DNA from: an uncultured Bacteroidota bacterium
GTDB lineage: Bacteria > Bacteroidota > Bacteroidia > Chitinophagales > Chitinophagaceae
DNA length: 8,546 nucleotides
NCBI GenBank assembly: GCA_903835145.1
Contig: CAILMA010000455.1
Coordinates: 1-8,546, forward strand
Direction of reading: 5' to 3'
The notes under the pieces: model-generated
What the model was told of the DNA's origin: nothing
Seen by the model: only the letters and a program-made list of their open reading frames with translations
Database searches by the model: none
Translations under genes and position numbers: made by a program
Shown here: piece after piece, positions 1-6,890 of the stretch
Numbering within the stretch: the stretch's first letter is position 1
Layout: each line of letters opens with the position of its first letter

Positions 1-150
1 ACGCCAAAGTAGCCAAGCTGCGTGTGCAGTTGAAGCTGGCATTTATTATGTTGATTAATGTCGGCTGGGGTTGAGCGATGAATACTTGTGATAATGGTGC
101 ATTTTATAACAAATTGATCTACAAATAATTATTTCAGGATTTGTTTTTTC
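1..150. other. Left-edge sequence; possible tail of an upstream gene
   Basis: No gene can be recognised here. Two + strand frames are open from the window edge for a few codons. One ends at a TAA at 56-58, with a tail reading VEAGIYYVD. The other ends at a TGA at 72-74, with a start reading AKVAKLRVQLKLA. Either could be the last residues of a gene lying outside the window, but neither is long enough to assign. The stretch from about 75 to 150 is AT-rich, has no palindromes like those that follow, and runs into the T-rich leader of the first repeat unit. Confidence 0.2.
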
Positions 151-205
151 ACGGGCGGTGCAAACGCCATGTCGGGGCATCCCTATGTGAAATCGGGGCG
201 AGATG
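151..205 (+). repeat. Core palindromic repeat unit, copy 1
   Basis: This is the first of five copies of a unit that begins ACGGGC, continues GGTGCAAACGCC and ends CGAGATG. It contains the degenerate hairpin GGCGGT-gca-AACGCC, a module ATGTCGGGGCAT (ATGCC-type stem with one change) and a remnant of the ATGTGAAATCGGG module whose left arm is shortened. Like the other copies it is preceded by a T-rich run. It is the most degenerate copy, which fits an older insertion. No coding role is visible. Confidence 0.8.
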
Positions 206-235
206 CTATTTCAAAACCTGCGGCGGTGGTGTTTA

Positions 236-296
236 CCCGGGGCGATGTTTCCCGGGGCGAAGCCCCGGGCTGGGAGATACAACCCTTGCAGGGTTG
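236..296. repeat. Palindrome cluster: CCCGGGGC hairpin and CAACCC hairpin
   Basis: Positions 251-258 (CCCGGGGC) and 262-269 (GCCCCGGG) form a perfect 8-bp stem around GAA. It is followed by CTGGGAGAT and then by CAACCC (280-285) and GGGTTG (291-296) around TTGCA. Just upstream, 236-247 repeats the left half of the first hairpin (CCCGGGGCGATG) without its right half. The same hairpin followed by CTGGGAGAT recurs at 6605-6632, with GAT instead of GAA in the loop. The cluster is part of the modular repeat family. Confidence 0.75.
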
Positions 297-372
297 CTCG
301 TGTTCTTAAGTTTATGTTATTGGGTTGCAATGATGGGTATTGTTGTTTAAGAAGGCTGGGGCTGGTTGGGGC
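266..372 (+). repeat. Composite repeat block, copy 1
   Basis: This block is homologous to 594-721. Shared segments occur in the same order: CGGGCTGGGAGAT, then ACCCTTGCAGGGTTGCTCG with TGTTCT, then GGTTGC-like sequence, then TATTGTTGTTTA and a G-rich end closing with GGGGC. Together with the core unit at 151-205 it makes a structure of about 220 bases that is repeated from 529, so the interval upstream of the protease gene holds a diverged tandem duplication. Copy 1 lacks a palindromic module that copy 2 carries at 655-679. Confidence 0.7.
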
Positions 373-403
373 TGCCCACCCGGCGAGACCTCATTCCCCC
401 CGG

Positions 404-433
404 CCCCCTTTCTCCACAAGTGGAGAAAGGGGG
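404..433. repeat. 30-bp near-perfect palindrome
   Basis: The arm CCCCCTTTCTCCAC (404-417) and the arm GTGGAGAAAGGGGG (420-433) are exact reverse complements separated only by AA. It lies between the two copies of the composite block. The flank CCTCATTCCCCCCGG resembles, from memory, the C-rich leader of a palindrome common in intergenic regions of Bacteroidota and other phyla. A T-rich stretch follows from 446, so it could end transcription of an upstream gene, but the two-base spacer and pyrimidine/purine arms look more like a repeat element. Confidence 0.75.
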
Positions 434-488
434 TGACTTGGAATGTTTTCGTTTTTTCTTGTGTGTTGTGGGTGGATAATGTGGTGTT

Positions 489-505
489 CAACGCCTTCGG
501 CGTTG
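489..505. repeat. CAACGCC/GGCGTTG palindrome
   Basis: CAACGCC (489-495) and GGCGTTG (499-505) form a perfect 7-bp stem with a TTC loop, preceded by GTT. A counterpart at 8169-8185, also preceded by GTT, reads CAACACC-gtc-GGTGTTG. The single difference in the left arm is matched by the complementary difference in the right arm, so both copies remain perfectly paired. Confidence 0.75.
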
Positions 506-528
506 GTGGTTTCCCTGGTTGATTTTTG

Positions 529-580
529 ACGGGCGTTGCAAACGCAGTTCGAGGGCTTCCCGATGTGAAATCGGGACGAG
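529..580 (+). repeat. Core palindromic repeat unit, copy 2
   Basis: This copy starts ACGGGCGTTGCAAACGC after a T-rich leader (GATTTTTG) and keeps the GCGTT-gca-AACGC stem. The ATGCC module is replaced by AGTTCGAGGGC. A complete TCCCGAT-gtgaa-ATCGGGA stem follows at 558-576, then ACGAG and GTGAG in place of GAGATGA. Copies at the right edge have GTAAA in the loop, whereas the two left copies have GTGAA, so the left and right groups form two subfamilies. Confidence 0.8.
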
Positions 581-593
581 GTGAGTGTTGCTT

Positions 594-721
594 CGGGCTG
601 GGAGATTAAACCCTTGCAGGGTTGCTCGTGTTCTGCAGTTAATGATATTGCGGTTTGCCCCGCCGAAAACTCGGGGCAAGCTTGGCTATTGTTGTTTAGG
701 CAGGATGGGGCTTGGTGGGGC
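594..721 (+). repeat. Composite repeat block, copy 2, with extra palindrome
   Basis: This is the second copy of the block at 266-372. It shares CGGGCTGGGAGAT, the ACCC-ttgca-GGGT hairpin followed by TGCTCGTGTTCT, and GGCTATTGTTGTTTA. It differs by an added palindrome, TTGCCCCG (655-662) with CGGGGCAA (672-679), placed where copy 1 has only a few bases. Open reading in the protease frame runs through this block from 585, but that is chance: the sequence belongs to the repeat family, not to the protein. Confidence 0.7.
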
Positions 722-791
722 GGGAAATTCGGATAAATTCCGTACTTTAGTATCTGCTTGTATACCTTCAGCTATTTTACTTTATTTTTAT

Positions 792-3700
792 ATGATTTAT
801 AGTTCACCTCCCCGCCGGCTTTTACCTATTTTTGCTCTTGTGCTTTGTTGCTTAATCAACTTTGTTGTTTTAGGGCAAAATAGTGTGAACCAGCATGTCA
901 TCCATCTGAAAAACGGGCCGGTTTCTGTGCAGCCGAATGTGAGCCAATGGATAGATAGTATGAGGGGAAAGGCTGGCGCTACCCCTGTGCTGGCGCTTAT
1001 TCACTTCAGTGTATTGCCGGGGAGCAAGGAAAGGGAAGCACTTAAAAATGAAGGGATTACGCTGCTTGAATATATACCGGATAATACGTTTACTGCTGCT
1101 GTTCAGTTAAAATCAGGTGCTACCGCTGGCACTACCCTTCCTGCCTCCTTGCAGGTACATAGCATTACCAACATGTTGCCGGAATGGAAGGCGGATAAAT
1201 ATACATGGAAGCAGGTGAACGAGCAGAAAGGGAGTGTGGAGCTGTTGGTGACGTTCTACCCTATTGTGAGCAAGACTGAGATTCACCAGTTTATAGCTGC
1301 CGCAGGCGGACAGGTGGATGCGTGGCCAATGGAGCAATACAACGCTTTTAAAGTGATTATAAACGCGGGCAGCGTGAAAGCGCTCGCCAGCTGGTATGGT
1401 GTGCAAAATATTAGTCCGGTTACGCCTATGTATCCGCTTGACTTGCAGTCGAAGCCGGCGGTGAAGGGTAATGTGGCCTGGGCACTGCCTGCCAATGGCG
1501 GTTATGGGTTGATGGGCGATGATGTAACCGTGGGGATTGGCGATAATGCTTCTGGCATCTATCACGCTGATATTAAGGACAGGATTAAGAATTTCAATCC
1601 GGCGGGGAGAGCAAATCATGGGGAACATGTGAACGGTATTGTAGGCGGTTCTGGCAACCTGGACCCATTGGCACAGGGGATGGCACCACATGCCAATATG
1701 CTTGATTTTCTTTATGACCTCGTGTTGCCGGCGACGGGTGCCATGTATCACGACTACAACATGACCATTACCAATAACTCTTATGCTGTAGTGCTGGGGG
1801 ATTGCTCGTACTCTGGGGTTTATGATGGTTATGCCCGTTTTCTGGATACGCTGATTCAACAATATCCTGATGTGCTGCAAGTTTTTGCATCGGGTAACGA
1901 CGGCTACCTGACCTGCTCCGGCTACCCGACCGGATATGGGACAGTTGCGGGTGGTTACCAGCCCGCAAAAAACGCACTCGTTGTAGGTAGTATGACGGAT
2001 TTTCTTGGTGCTGCGTATGACGAGAGCCGGGGGCCAGTGAACGATGGAAGGCTGAAACCGGAAATAATAGCAGTAGGGCTTGGGGCCTACTCTACCATAG
2101 GGATAGATGGCTACGAATGGGCGGCAGGTACCAGCATGGCCTCTCCGCAGGTGGCAGGAGGAGCGGCATTGCTTACCGAGTATTATAAACAACTTAATGG
2201 CGGTGTGGCACCTAAGGCGGACCTGCTGAAGGCGATACTGATGAACGGAGCTATGGATATAGGGAACCCGGGACCGGATTACAGTTATGGCTTTGGCTCA
2301 ATGGATGTAGCGCGGTCGCTCAAAATCATAGATGGTAGTCACTTTTTTAGAAATACGATAAACAATGGTGCCAGCCAAACGATGAGCATAGCGGTGCCGG
2401 CAAATACGGCGCAAGTAAAAATAATGCTGTATTGGAACGACATACCTGCCAGCACTGCATCGGCAACCCAACTGGTGAATGACCTTGACCTGAAAGTTAC
2501 AGACCCTGCTGGTACGGGGCACCTACCACTGGTGCTCAACCCTGCATTTGCTCATGTAACCGATGTTGCGAATGAACAGGCTGACCACCTTAACAATGTG
2601 GAACAGGTTGTGATTAATAACCCCGTAGCGGGCAACTACACCGTGAATGTAAACGGATTCAGTGTGCCCTACCCCGGGCAAAGCTATGTGGTGGTATATG
2701 ACATAGTGCCGACAGGGATACAGCTCACCTACCCTATAGGTGGCGAGCAACTGGATAATGTAGACTCGGTGCGGATTTTCTGGAATACGGTTGCGGATGG
2801 CCACACACTAAGAATAGACTTTAGTGCTAACGATGGCGCGACCTGGCAAATGCTGGCCGATAGCCTGCCTGCGGGAACGCACTACTACCCTTTTATACCA
2901 TCGGGGCTGAACACGGGGACCTGCAAGGTGCGCATAACCAAGAACGGGACCACACAATCTTCGGTATCGGGGTCTTTTGTTGTGAATATGCAGCCTATGG
3001 CTACGCTGGATACGGCGCAATGTCCGGGCTATATAAACATGCACTGGAACAAAGTTCCGGGTGCAGCAAGCTATTTATTGCTGGCGAAGCAAGGGCCTTA
3101 TATGCAGGTTGTGGGAACGGCGAACGATACTACCTATACGTTCAGCGGTATGTCGACAAGCGAAAAATCATACATTGCTGTGCAGCCCATACTAAATGGC
3201 CTGCCGGGTTACAGGAGTGTTGCCTTGAGTACTATTGCGAATACAGGGAATTGTGGCTCAGCAATTTCGACCGGAGACCTGATGATAGAAGGCGTTGCGA
3301 GGAACAAAAGCGGGCGAATGTTCACGCAGACCCAACCGAGCAGCAATGATACTTTATCGTTGAAAATCAGGAATTTATACAACGCATCCTGCAACAGCTA
3401 TTCGATATTTTACCAGGTGAATGGCGGTGTATGGCAGTTTTATAATTCACCGGTGACGTTGCCAGCAAACAGATCGACAGTGGTGAATGTGCCGGGGTTG
3501 GATTTTTCGGCTGTGGGCACTTATAATATAACTGCAGTGGTACATAACCAGGTTGTTGCAGACCCGCAACCGGTTAATGATACGATTCGGTTTGCGATAA
3601 CGAACATTGCAAACGATACGCTGACGCTGCCATTTGCTGATGACTTTGAAGCGATGGGTGTGGTATCAGTAAGCAGTGATACGCTGGGGCTTTCGCCTAA

Positions 3701-6443
3701 CGGGCACTGGGATTTTGCGACCGGAGACAGTGCCGGCAGGATGCGCTCGTTTGTGAATGATGATGTGTGTATAAGCGGCAGCCGGTCGGTGAGTCTTGAT
3801 GAGAATCAGGCGGTGAATAAGGGCAGCAATAACCTGTTTACCGGTACGTTTAACCTTGCTAACTATGATACTGCATCGGCGGAGATAAGGCTGGATTTCG
3901 ACTATATACTTGCCGGTGCTCCGAAGACGGCGGCCGGTAACATAGTAAGCAGTCGTGCGAGCGATGCCGCTGGCTGGCAACCATTATTCACTTACAACCT
4001 TAATGCTTACCCGGGTTTTCTGAATCATGCGCAGTCGATATCGCTAACTGATGCAGCAAGGCAGGCCAGCCAAAATTTTTCGACATCGTTCCAGATTGCA
4101 TTCGGGCAGAATGATACGTCGCTGATAGCAGCACCGAACTATGGTAACGGCATAACACTGGACAACATTAAAATTTACACCGTTGCCAATGATGCGCAGC
4201 TTGTAAAAGTAATATCGCCGCTGCCCACCAATTGCGGGCTAACGGGGCCGCAGCCGCTAACAGTTGAGGTGCATAACGGCGTTAACTATACGCTTTATAA
4301 CGTTCAGCTGTTTTATAGTATGGATAGTGGGACCGTATTTACGGGGAACATAGATTCCATCACGGCCAAGGGCACGATAGAATTTACATTTACACAACAA
4401 CTTACTATTACGACCGGTAAAACCCACTTGCTCAATGTTTGGCTTACCGAAGCAGGTGATACTTATAACCCCAATGACTCGATAATGAGTTACAAATTCC
4501 GCAACAATAATATAGTAACAACGTATCCCTACCTTGAAAATTTTGAAGCGGGTGATGGCGGATATTATACAGAAGGCATAAATAATTCATGGGCGTATGG
4601 CACACCCGCATCGCCAAAAATAAACAAGGCAGCGAGTGGCACAAAGGCATGGAAAACGAACCTAAAAGGCAATTATAACAACCTGGAGCAAAGCTATCTT
4701 TACTCGCCCTGTTTCGATATAACGGGGCTTACGAGCCCAATGCTGAGTTTTAGTGCGGCGCTGGACGTTGAAAACTGCGGGGGCACCCTTTGCGACCTGG
4801 CCTATATAGAGTATAGTTATGATGGGCAGACCTGGAAAAAACTGGGCAATACGGGGCAAGGTACCAACTGGTATGACTCCACCTTCAACATCTGGAATAC
4901 CGAAGGATTTACACGCTGGCACGTAGCCTCGATACCGATACCGCTGCCAGTTGGGATAGGCGTTATGAGTTTCCGTTTTGTGCTTAATTCTGACCCCGGG
5001 ACAAATTTCGAGGGATTTGCGATAGATGATATCCATATTTTTGACCGCACGAGTGGCATTTTCCCGTCGGGAAAAACAACGGTTGTAACGCAGAACCTGC
5101 CAGCGAATACCTGGCAAATTTTTACAGATTCGGGTGCGGTATTGGCGGCGGTGAATGCCGGCAATCAGACGCTTAGTAGTGTAACGGCGACGCTTTACAG
5201 CCATGATACGCTTTACAATCCAGGTGCAACACAATACACCTTCGGGCGGAGCTACATACTAAAGGCTCCAGAAAATGTGGCTGACAGCATATCGGTTGGT
5301 TTGTACCTGCTGGAAAGCGACGTAGTGCAGGCAATAAATGACTACAGTTGTCCGTCTTGTACGAAGGTTTCTGACGCCTACTCGCTTGGGGTTACCCAAT
5401 ATGATAATACTGCTAACAGCAGCGCTGAGAACAATACATTTAGAGATGACAGTAATGGGGTGTTTACCTATTACCCATATAAAACGATACAGTGGATACC
5501 ACAGGATAACGGGTATTATGCGGTTTTCAAGGCGAAGCCGTTTTCGGAATTTTGGTTTAATAATGGCGGGCCTACCGGCAACATAAATGCGGGAACAGAC
5601 TACCTGACTTTTAAAGCTGTGCGCAGCGGGTACAATGTGCTGAGTAAGTGGCAGTCGATAATTGACACAGCCATCAGTACGTACTCCCTTGAGCGATCGA
5701 CGAATGACACGAGCTACGCGACCATTTATGCGGTGGCTTCGGCACATGGCAACCCGGGTAGTTACAGCTATACTGATACGAATATCTTCCCGGCAGCGCC
5801 GGTTATGTTTTATCGTCTGAAATGGGTGATGAAGGGCACGAATGCTGTTTGCTACTCCCCTACGTGGCGTATAGACAATACGGACTCTGCCGGGAGCTCC
5901 TACCTGTTTACCGCGGATGCTATAACGAGAAATGCTGTGTCGGTGAACTGGACTGCATTTGCAGATGGCGTAACCAACCGATACATACTGGAGCGCGAAA
6001 TAGGTGAGAATGGATTTGAAGTGATAGACACGGTGCTTTCTGCCCGACACTATGGGGAGCGGTACCAATACACCGACACGCCACTGGGCATACCAACGGG
6101 CGGAGCAACGATACGTTACCGACTGGTTATTGTGCTGAATAATGGGGATACTGAGCGACTCAACCGGGTCGTATTGTGGCCTGATGTGAATTCTGTGCCT
6201 ATTGTGTACCCCAATCCTTCGACTGACGGAGCGCTGAATGTGACTTGGTTTGCAGATGCAGGAACAGTAATGGAGGTAACGCTTTCAGATATAAGCGGGA
6301 AGCGCATGTACGAGCATTCTTATATCGCTAATAAATGGATCAACAATACCTACTTATCGCTACCGTTTAAACCGGCGGGGGTTTATATGCTCAGGCTCAA
6401 TATAAACGGGCAAGTGGTGGTAACGAAGGTGGTGTTTCAGTAG
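792..6443 (+). CDS. Secreted multidomain S8 (subtilisin-like) peptidase with T9SS sorting domain
   Basis: Predicted extracellular serine endopeptidase of 1,883 residues, exported by Sec and then the type IX system and probably attached to or released from the cell surface. The ATG at 792 is chosen because it opens a clear signal peptide (PRR, then LLPIFALVLCCLINFVVLG, cleavage before Q29); the open frame upstream is repeat DNA. Order: two pro-domain-like modules (about 66-135 and 149-218); S8 domain (about 227-512) with catalytic D251 (GIGDNASG), H276 (NHGEHVNG), oxyanion N369 (ASGND) and S448 (GTSMASP); KP-43-like beta domain (about 513-640, NDLDLKV); Ig-like (643-733); Fn3 (739-830); CARDB-like; MAM-like/jelly-roll (946-1130); CARDB-like; second MAM-like (1244-1417); an unassigned beta region; two Fn3-like modules (about 1604-1796); T9SS type A sorting domain (1802-1883, YPNPSTDG, ending KVVFQ). 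D251 is followed by Asn rather than the usual Ser/Thr. Peptidase assignment is firm, tail boundaries are approximate, and the substrate is unknown. Confidence 0.96.
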   Translation: MIYSSPPRRLLPIFALVLCCLINFVVLGQNSVNQHVIHLKNGPVSVQPNVSQWIDSMRGKAGATPVLALIHFSVLPGSKEREALKNEGITLLEYIPDNTFTAAVQLKSGATAGTTLPASLQVHSITNMLPEWKADKYTWKQVNEQKGSVELLVTFYPIVSKTEIHQFIAAAGGQVDAWPMEQYNAFKVIINAGSVKALASWYGVQNISPVTPMYPLDLQSKPAVKGNVAWALPANGGYGLMGDDVTVGIGDNASGIYHADIKDRIKNFNPAGRANHGEHVNGIVGGSGNLDPLAQGMAPHANMLDFLYDLVLPATGAMYHDYNMTITNNSYAVVLGDCSYSGVYDGYARFLDTLIQQYPDVLQVFASGNDGYLTCSGYPTGYGTVAGGYQPAKNALVVGSMTDFLGAAYDESRGPVNDGRLKPEIIAVGLGAYSTIGIDGYEWAAGTSMASPQVAGGAALLTEYYKQLNGGVAPKADLLKAILMNGAMDIGNPGPDYSYGFGSMDVARSLKIIDGSHFFRNTINNGASQTMSIAVPANTAQVKIMLYWNDIPASTASATQLVNDLDLKVTDPAGTGHLPLVLNPAFAHVTDVANEQADHLNNVEQVVINNPVAGNYTVNVNGFSVPYPGQSYVVVYDIVPTGIQLTYPIGGEQLDNVDSVRIFWNTVADGHTLRIDFSANDGATWQMLADSLPAGTHYYPFIPSGLNTGTCKVRITKNGTTQSSVSGSFVVNMQPMATLDTAQCPGYINMHWNKVPGAASYLLLAKQGPYMQVVGTANDTTYTFSGMSTSEKSYIAVQPILNGLPGYRSVALSTIANTGNCGSAISTGDLMIEGVARNKSGRMFTQTQPSSNDTLSLKIRNLYNASCNSYSIFYQVNGGVWQFYNSPVTLPANRSTVVNVPGLDFSAVGTYNITAVVHNQVVADPQPVNDTIRFAITNIANDTLTLPFADDFEAMGVVSVSSDTLGLSPNGHWDFATGDSAGRMRSFVNDDVCISGSRSVSLDENQAVNKGSNNLFTGTFNLANYDTASAEIRLDFDYILAGAPKTAAGNIVSSRASDAAGWQPLFTYNLNAYPGFLNHAQSISLTDAARQASQNFSTSFQIAFGQNDTSLIAAPNYGNGITLDNIKIYTVANDAQLVKVISPLPTNCGLTGPQPLTVEVHNGVNYTLYNVQLFYSMDSGTVFTGNIDSITAKGTIEFTFTQQLTITTGKTHLLNVWLTEAGDTYNPNDSIMSYKFRNNNIVTTYPYLENFEAGDGGYYTEGINNSWAYGTPASPKINKAASGTKAWKTNLKGNYNNLEQSYLYSPCFDITGLTSPMLSFSAALDVENCGGTLCDLAYIEYSYDGQTWKKLGNTGQGTNWYDSTFNIWNTEGFTRWHVASIPIPLPVGIGVMSFRFVLNSDPGTNFEGFAIDDIHIFDRTSGIFPSGKTTVVTQNLPANTWQIFTDSGAVLAAVNAGNQTLSSVTATLYSHDTLYNPGATQYTFGRSYILKAPENVADSISVGLYLLESDVVQAINDYSCPSCTKVSDAYSLGVTQYDNTANSSAENNTFRDDSNGVFTYYPYKTIQWIPQDNGYYAVFKAKPFSEFWFNNGGPTGNINAGTDYLTFKAVRSGYNVLSKWQSIIDTAISTYSLERSTNDTSYATIYAVASAHGNPGSYSYTDTNIFPAAPVMFYRLKWVMKGTNAVCYSPTWRIDNTDSAGSSYLFTADAITRNAVSVNWTAFADGVTNRYILEREIGENGFEVIDTVLSARHYGERYQYTDTPLGIPTGGATIRYRLVIVLNNGDTERLNRVVLWPDVNSVPIVYPNPSTDGALNVTWFADAGTVMEVTLSDISGKRMYEHSYIANKWINNTYLSLPFKPAGVYMLRLNINGQVVVTKVVFQ

Positions 6444-6565
6444 CGGGAGTGTTTTGTTTGAAACAGGTTTTTTGTCTGAATTAGGATTTTTAGAATTGTA
6501 GGACAAAAAATATTCCAAGTTATTTGCATGCGAAAAAGTGATTTGGGTAAGCTACAGAGCATTGC
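6444..6565. other. AT-rich 3' flank of the protease gene
   Basis: No gene is visible. The stretch 6469-6502 (TTTTGTCTGAATTAGG followed by TTTTTAGAATTGTAGGA) resembles, from memory, a degenerate AGGATTT-rich repeat often seen between genes in Bacteroidota; this was not searched. A small palindrome TGTTT-g-AAACA lies at 6455-6465. Confidence 0.4.
6468..6510. repeat. 9-bp inverted repeat after the protease; possible terminator
   Basis: TTTTTTGTC (6468-6476) and GACAAAAAA (6502-6510) are exact reverse complements, starting 25 bases after the protease stop, with a 25-base interior. The position suits transcript termination. The stem is A/T-rich, however, and no U-run follows on the + strand, so it is not a classical intrinsic terminator. 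The interior carries two GAATT motifs. Confidence 0.35.
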
Positions 6566-6648
6566 GCCCTTGCAGGGCTTGAAGGATGCGAGGTGCTTTG
6601 TGACCCCGGGGCGATGCCCCGGGCTGGGAGATTTTGCGCTTTCAGCGC
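6566..6648. repeat. Palindrome cluster between protease and thiolase genes
   Basis: There are three hairpins in a row. The first is GCCC-ttgca-GGGC (6566-6578), with the same TTGCA loop as the hairpins at 280-296 and 608-623. The second is CCCGGGGC-gat-GCCCCGGG (6605-6623), followed by CTGGGAGAT exactly as at 251-278. The third is GCGCT-ttc-AGCGC (6636-6648). Relative to 236-296 the order of the TTGCA and CCCGGGGC hairpins is reversed, so modules have been rearranged rather than copied as one block. Confidence 0.75.
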
Positions 6649-6829
6649 GATTGGTGTCTGGGTGAAATTGGTTGCGATTATTGAATAAAATTTTCATTTG
6701 CCCGGGCTGCTGCGTTGTCGAGGTAAGGGTGATTATTTGAATGGTTTGGAGGATGGTGTTGGCGATGGTGTTAATCGTTAAATCATTTTCGACTCAGCGC
6801 ATGTTTTCTGGTTTTCTTCCTATCTTTAT
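6649..6829. other. Intergenic stretch upstream of the thiolase gene
   Basis: No gene is supported here. It holds a short direct repeat GATGGTGTT (6752-6760 and 6764-6772). TATCTTTA at 6821-6828 matches seven of eight positions of the Bacteroidota -7 element TAnnTTTG. No TTG at the expected -33 spacing accompanies it, so the promoter reading is weak. Confidence 0.3.
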
Positions 6830-6859
6830 AACCGCTCTTTATTAGTAATGGGAGCGGTT
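6830..6859 (+). promoter_or_regulatory. Hairpin or operator-like palindrome before the thiolase start
   Basis: AACCGCTC (6830-6837) and GAGCGGTT (6852-6859) are exact reverse complements, 31 bases before the thiolase ATG. In RNA two G-U pairs would extend the stem to 10 bp, with the loop TATTAGTAAT. It directly follows the -7-like TATCTTTA, so if that promoter is real the palindrome overlaps the transcription start and could be an operator. Alternatively, with TTTCATTTATT after it, it may be a weak intrinsic terminator for a transcript arriving from upstream. The sequence does not decide between these. Confidence 0.45.
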
Positions 6860-6890
6860 TCATTTATTGACTTATTATTGAATCAGCAAC

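Noticed and set aside
141..522. Three overlapping + strand open frames of 60-77 codons
   Set aside because: All run through the core repeat unit and the palindrome clusters, and no frame shows protein-like composition or a plausible start region.
743..750. TACTTTAG as the -7 promoter element of the protease gene
   Set aside because: It matches seven of eight positions of TAnnTTTG, but no TTG or TTTG lies at the expected 17-19 base spacing, so it was not listed as a promoter.
792..890. Lipoprotein signal (the Cys pair at residues 19-20 in the signal peptide)
   Set aside because: The residues before the Cys (LVL) do not fit a lipobox, the hydrophobic stretch continues beyond it, and the C-terminal T9SS domain indicates a different export route.
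1113..2192. Antisense open frame of 359 codons inside the protease gene
   Set aside because: The encoded sequence is rich in Arg, His and Ile with no domain motif, and it lies opposite the conserved S8 catalytic domain, so it is a shadow of that gene.
5259..6068. Antisense open frame of 269 codons in the 3' part of the protease gene
   Set aside because: It has low-complexity, basic composition, no recognisable motif, and overlaps the Fn3-like modules of the real gene.
6437..6697. 86-codon open frame on the - strand between the two genes
   Set aside because: It is made of the AGGATTT-type repeat and the CCCGGGGC palindrome cluster read in reverse; repeat translation explains it fully.
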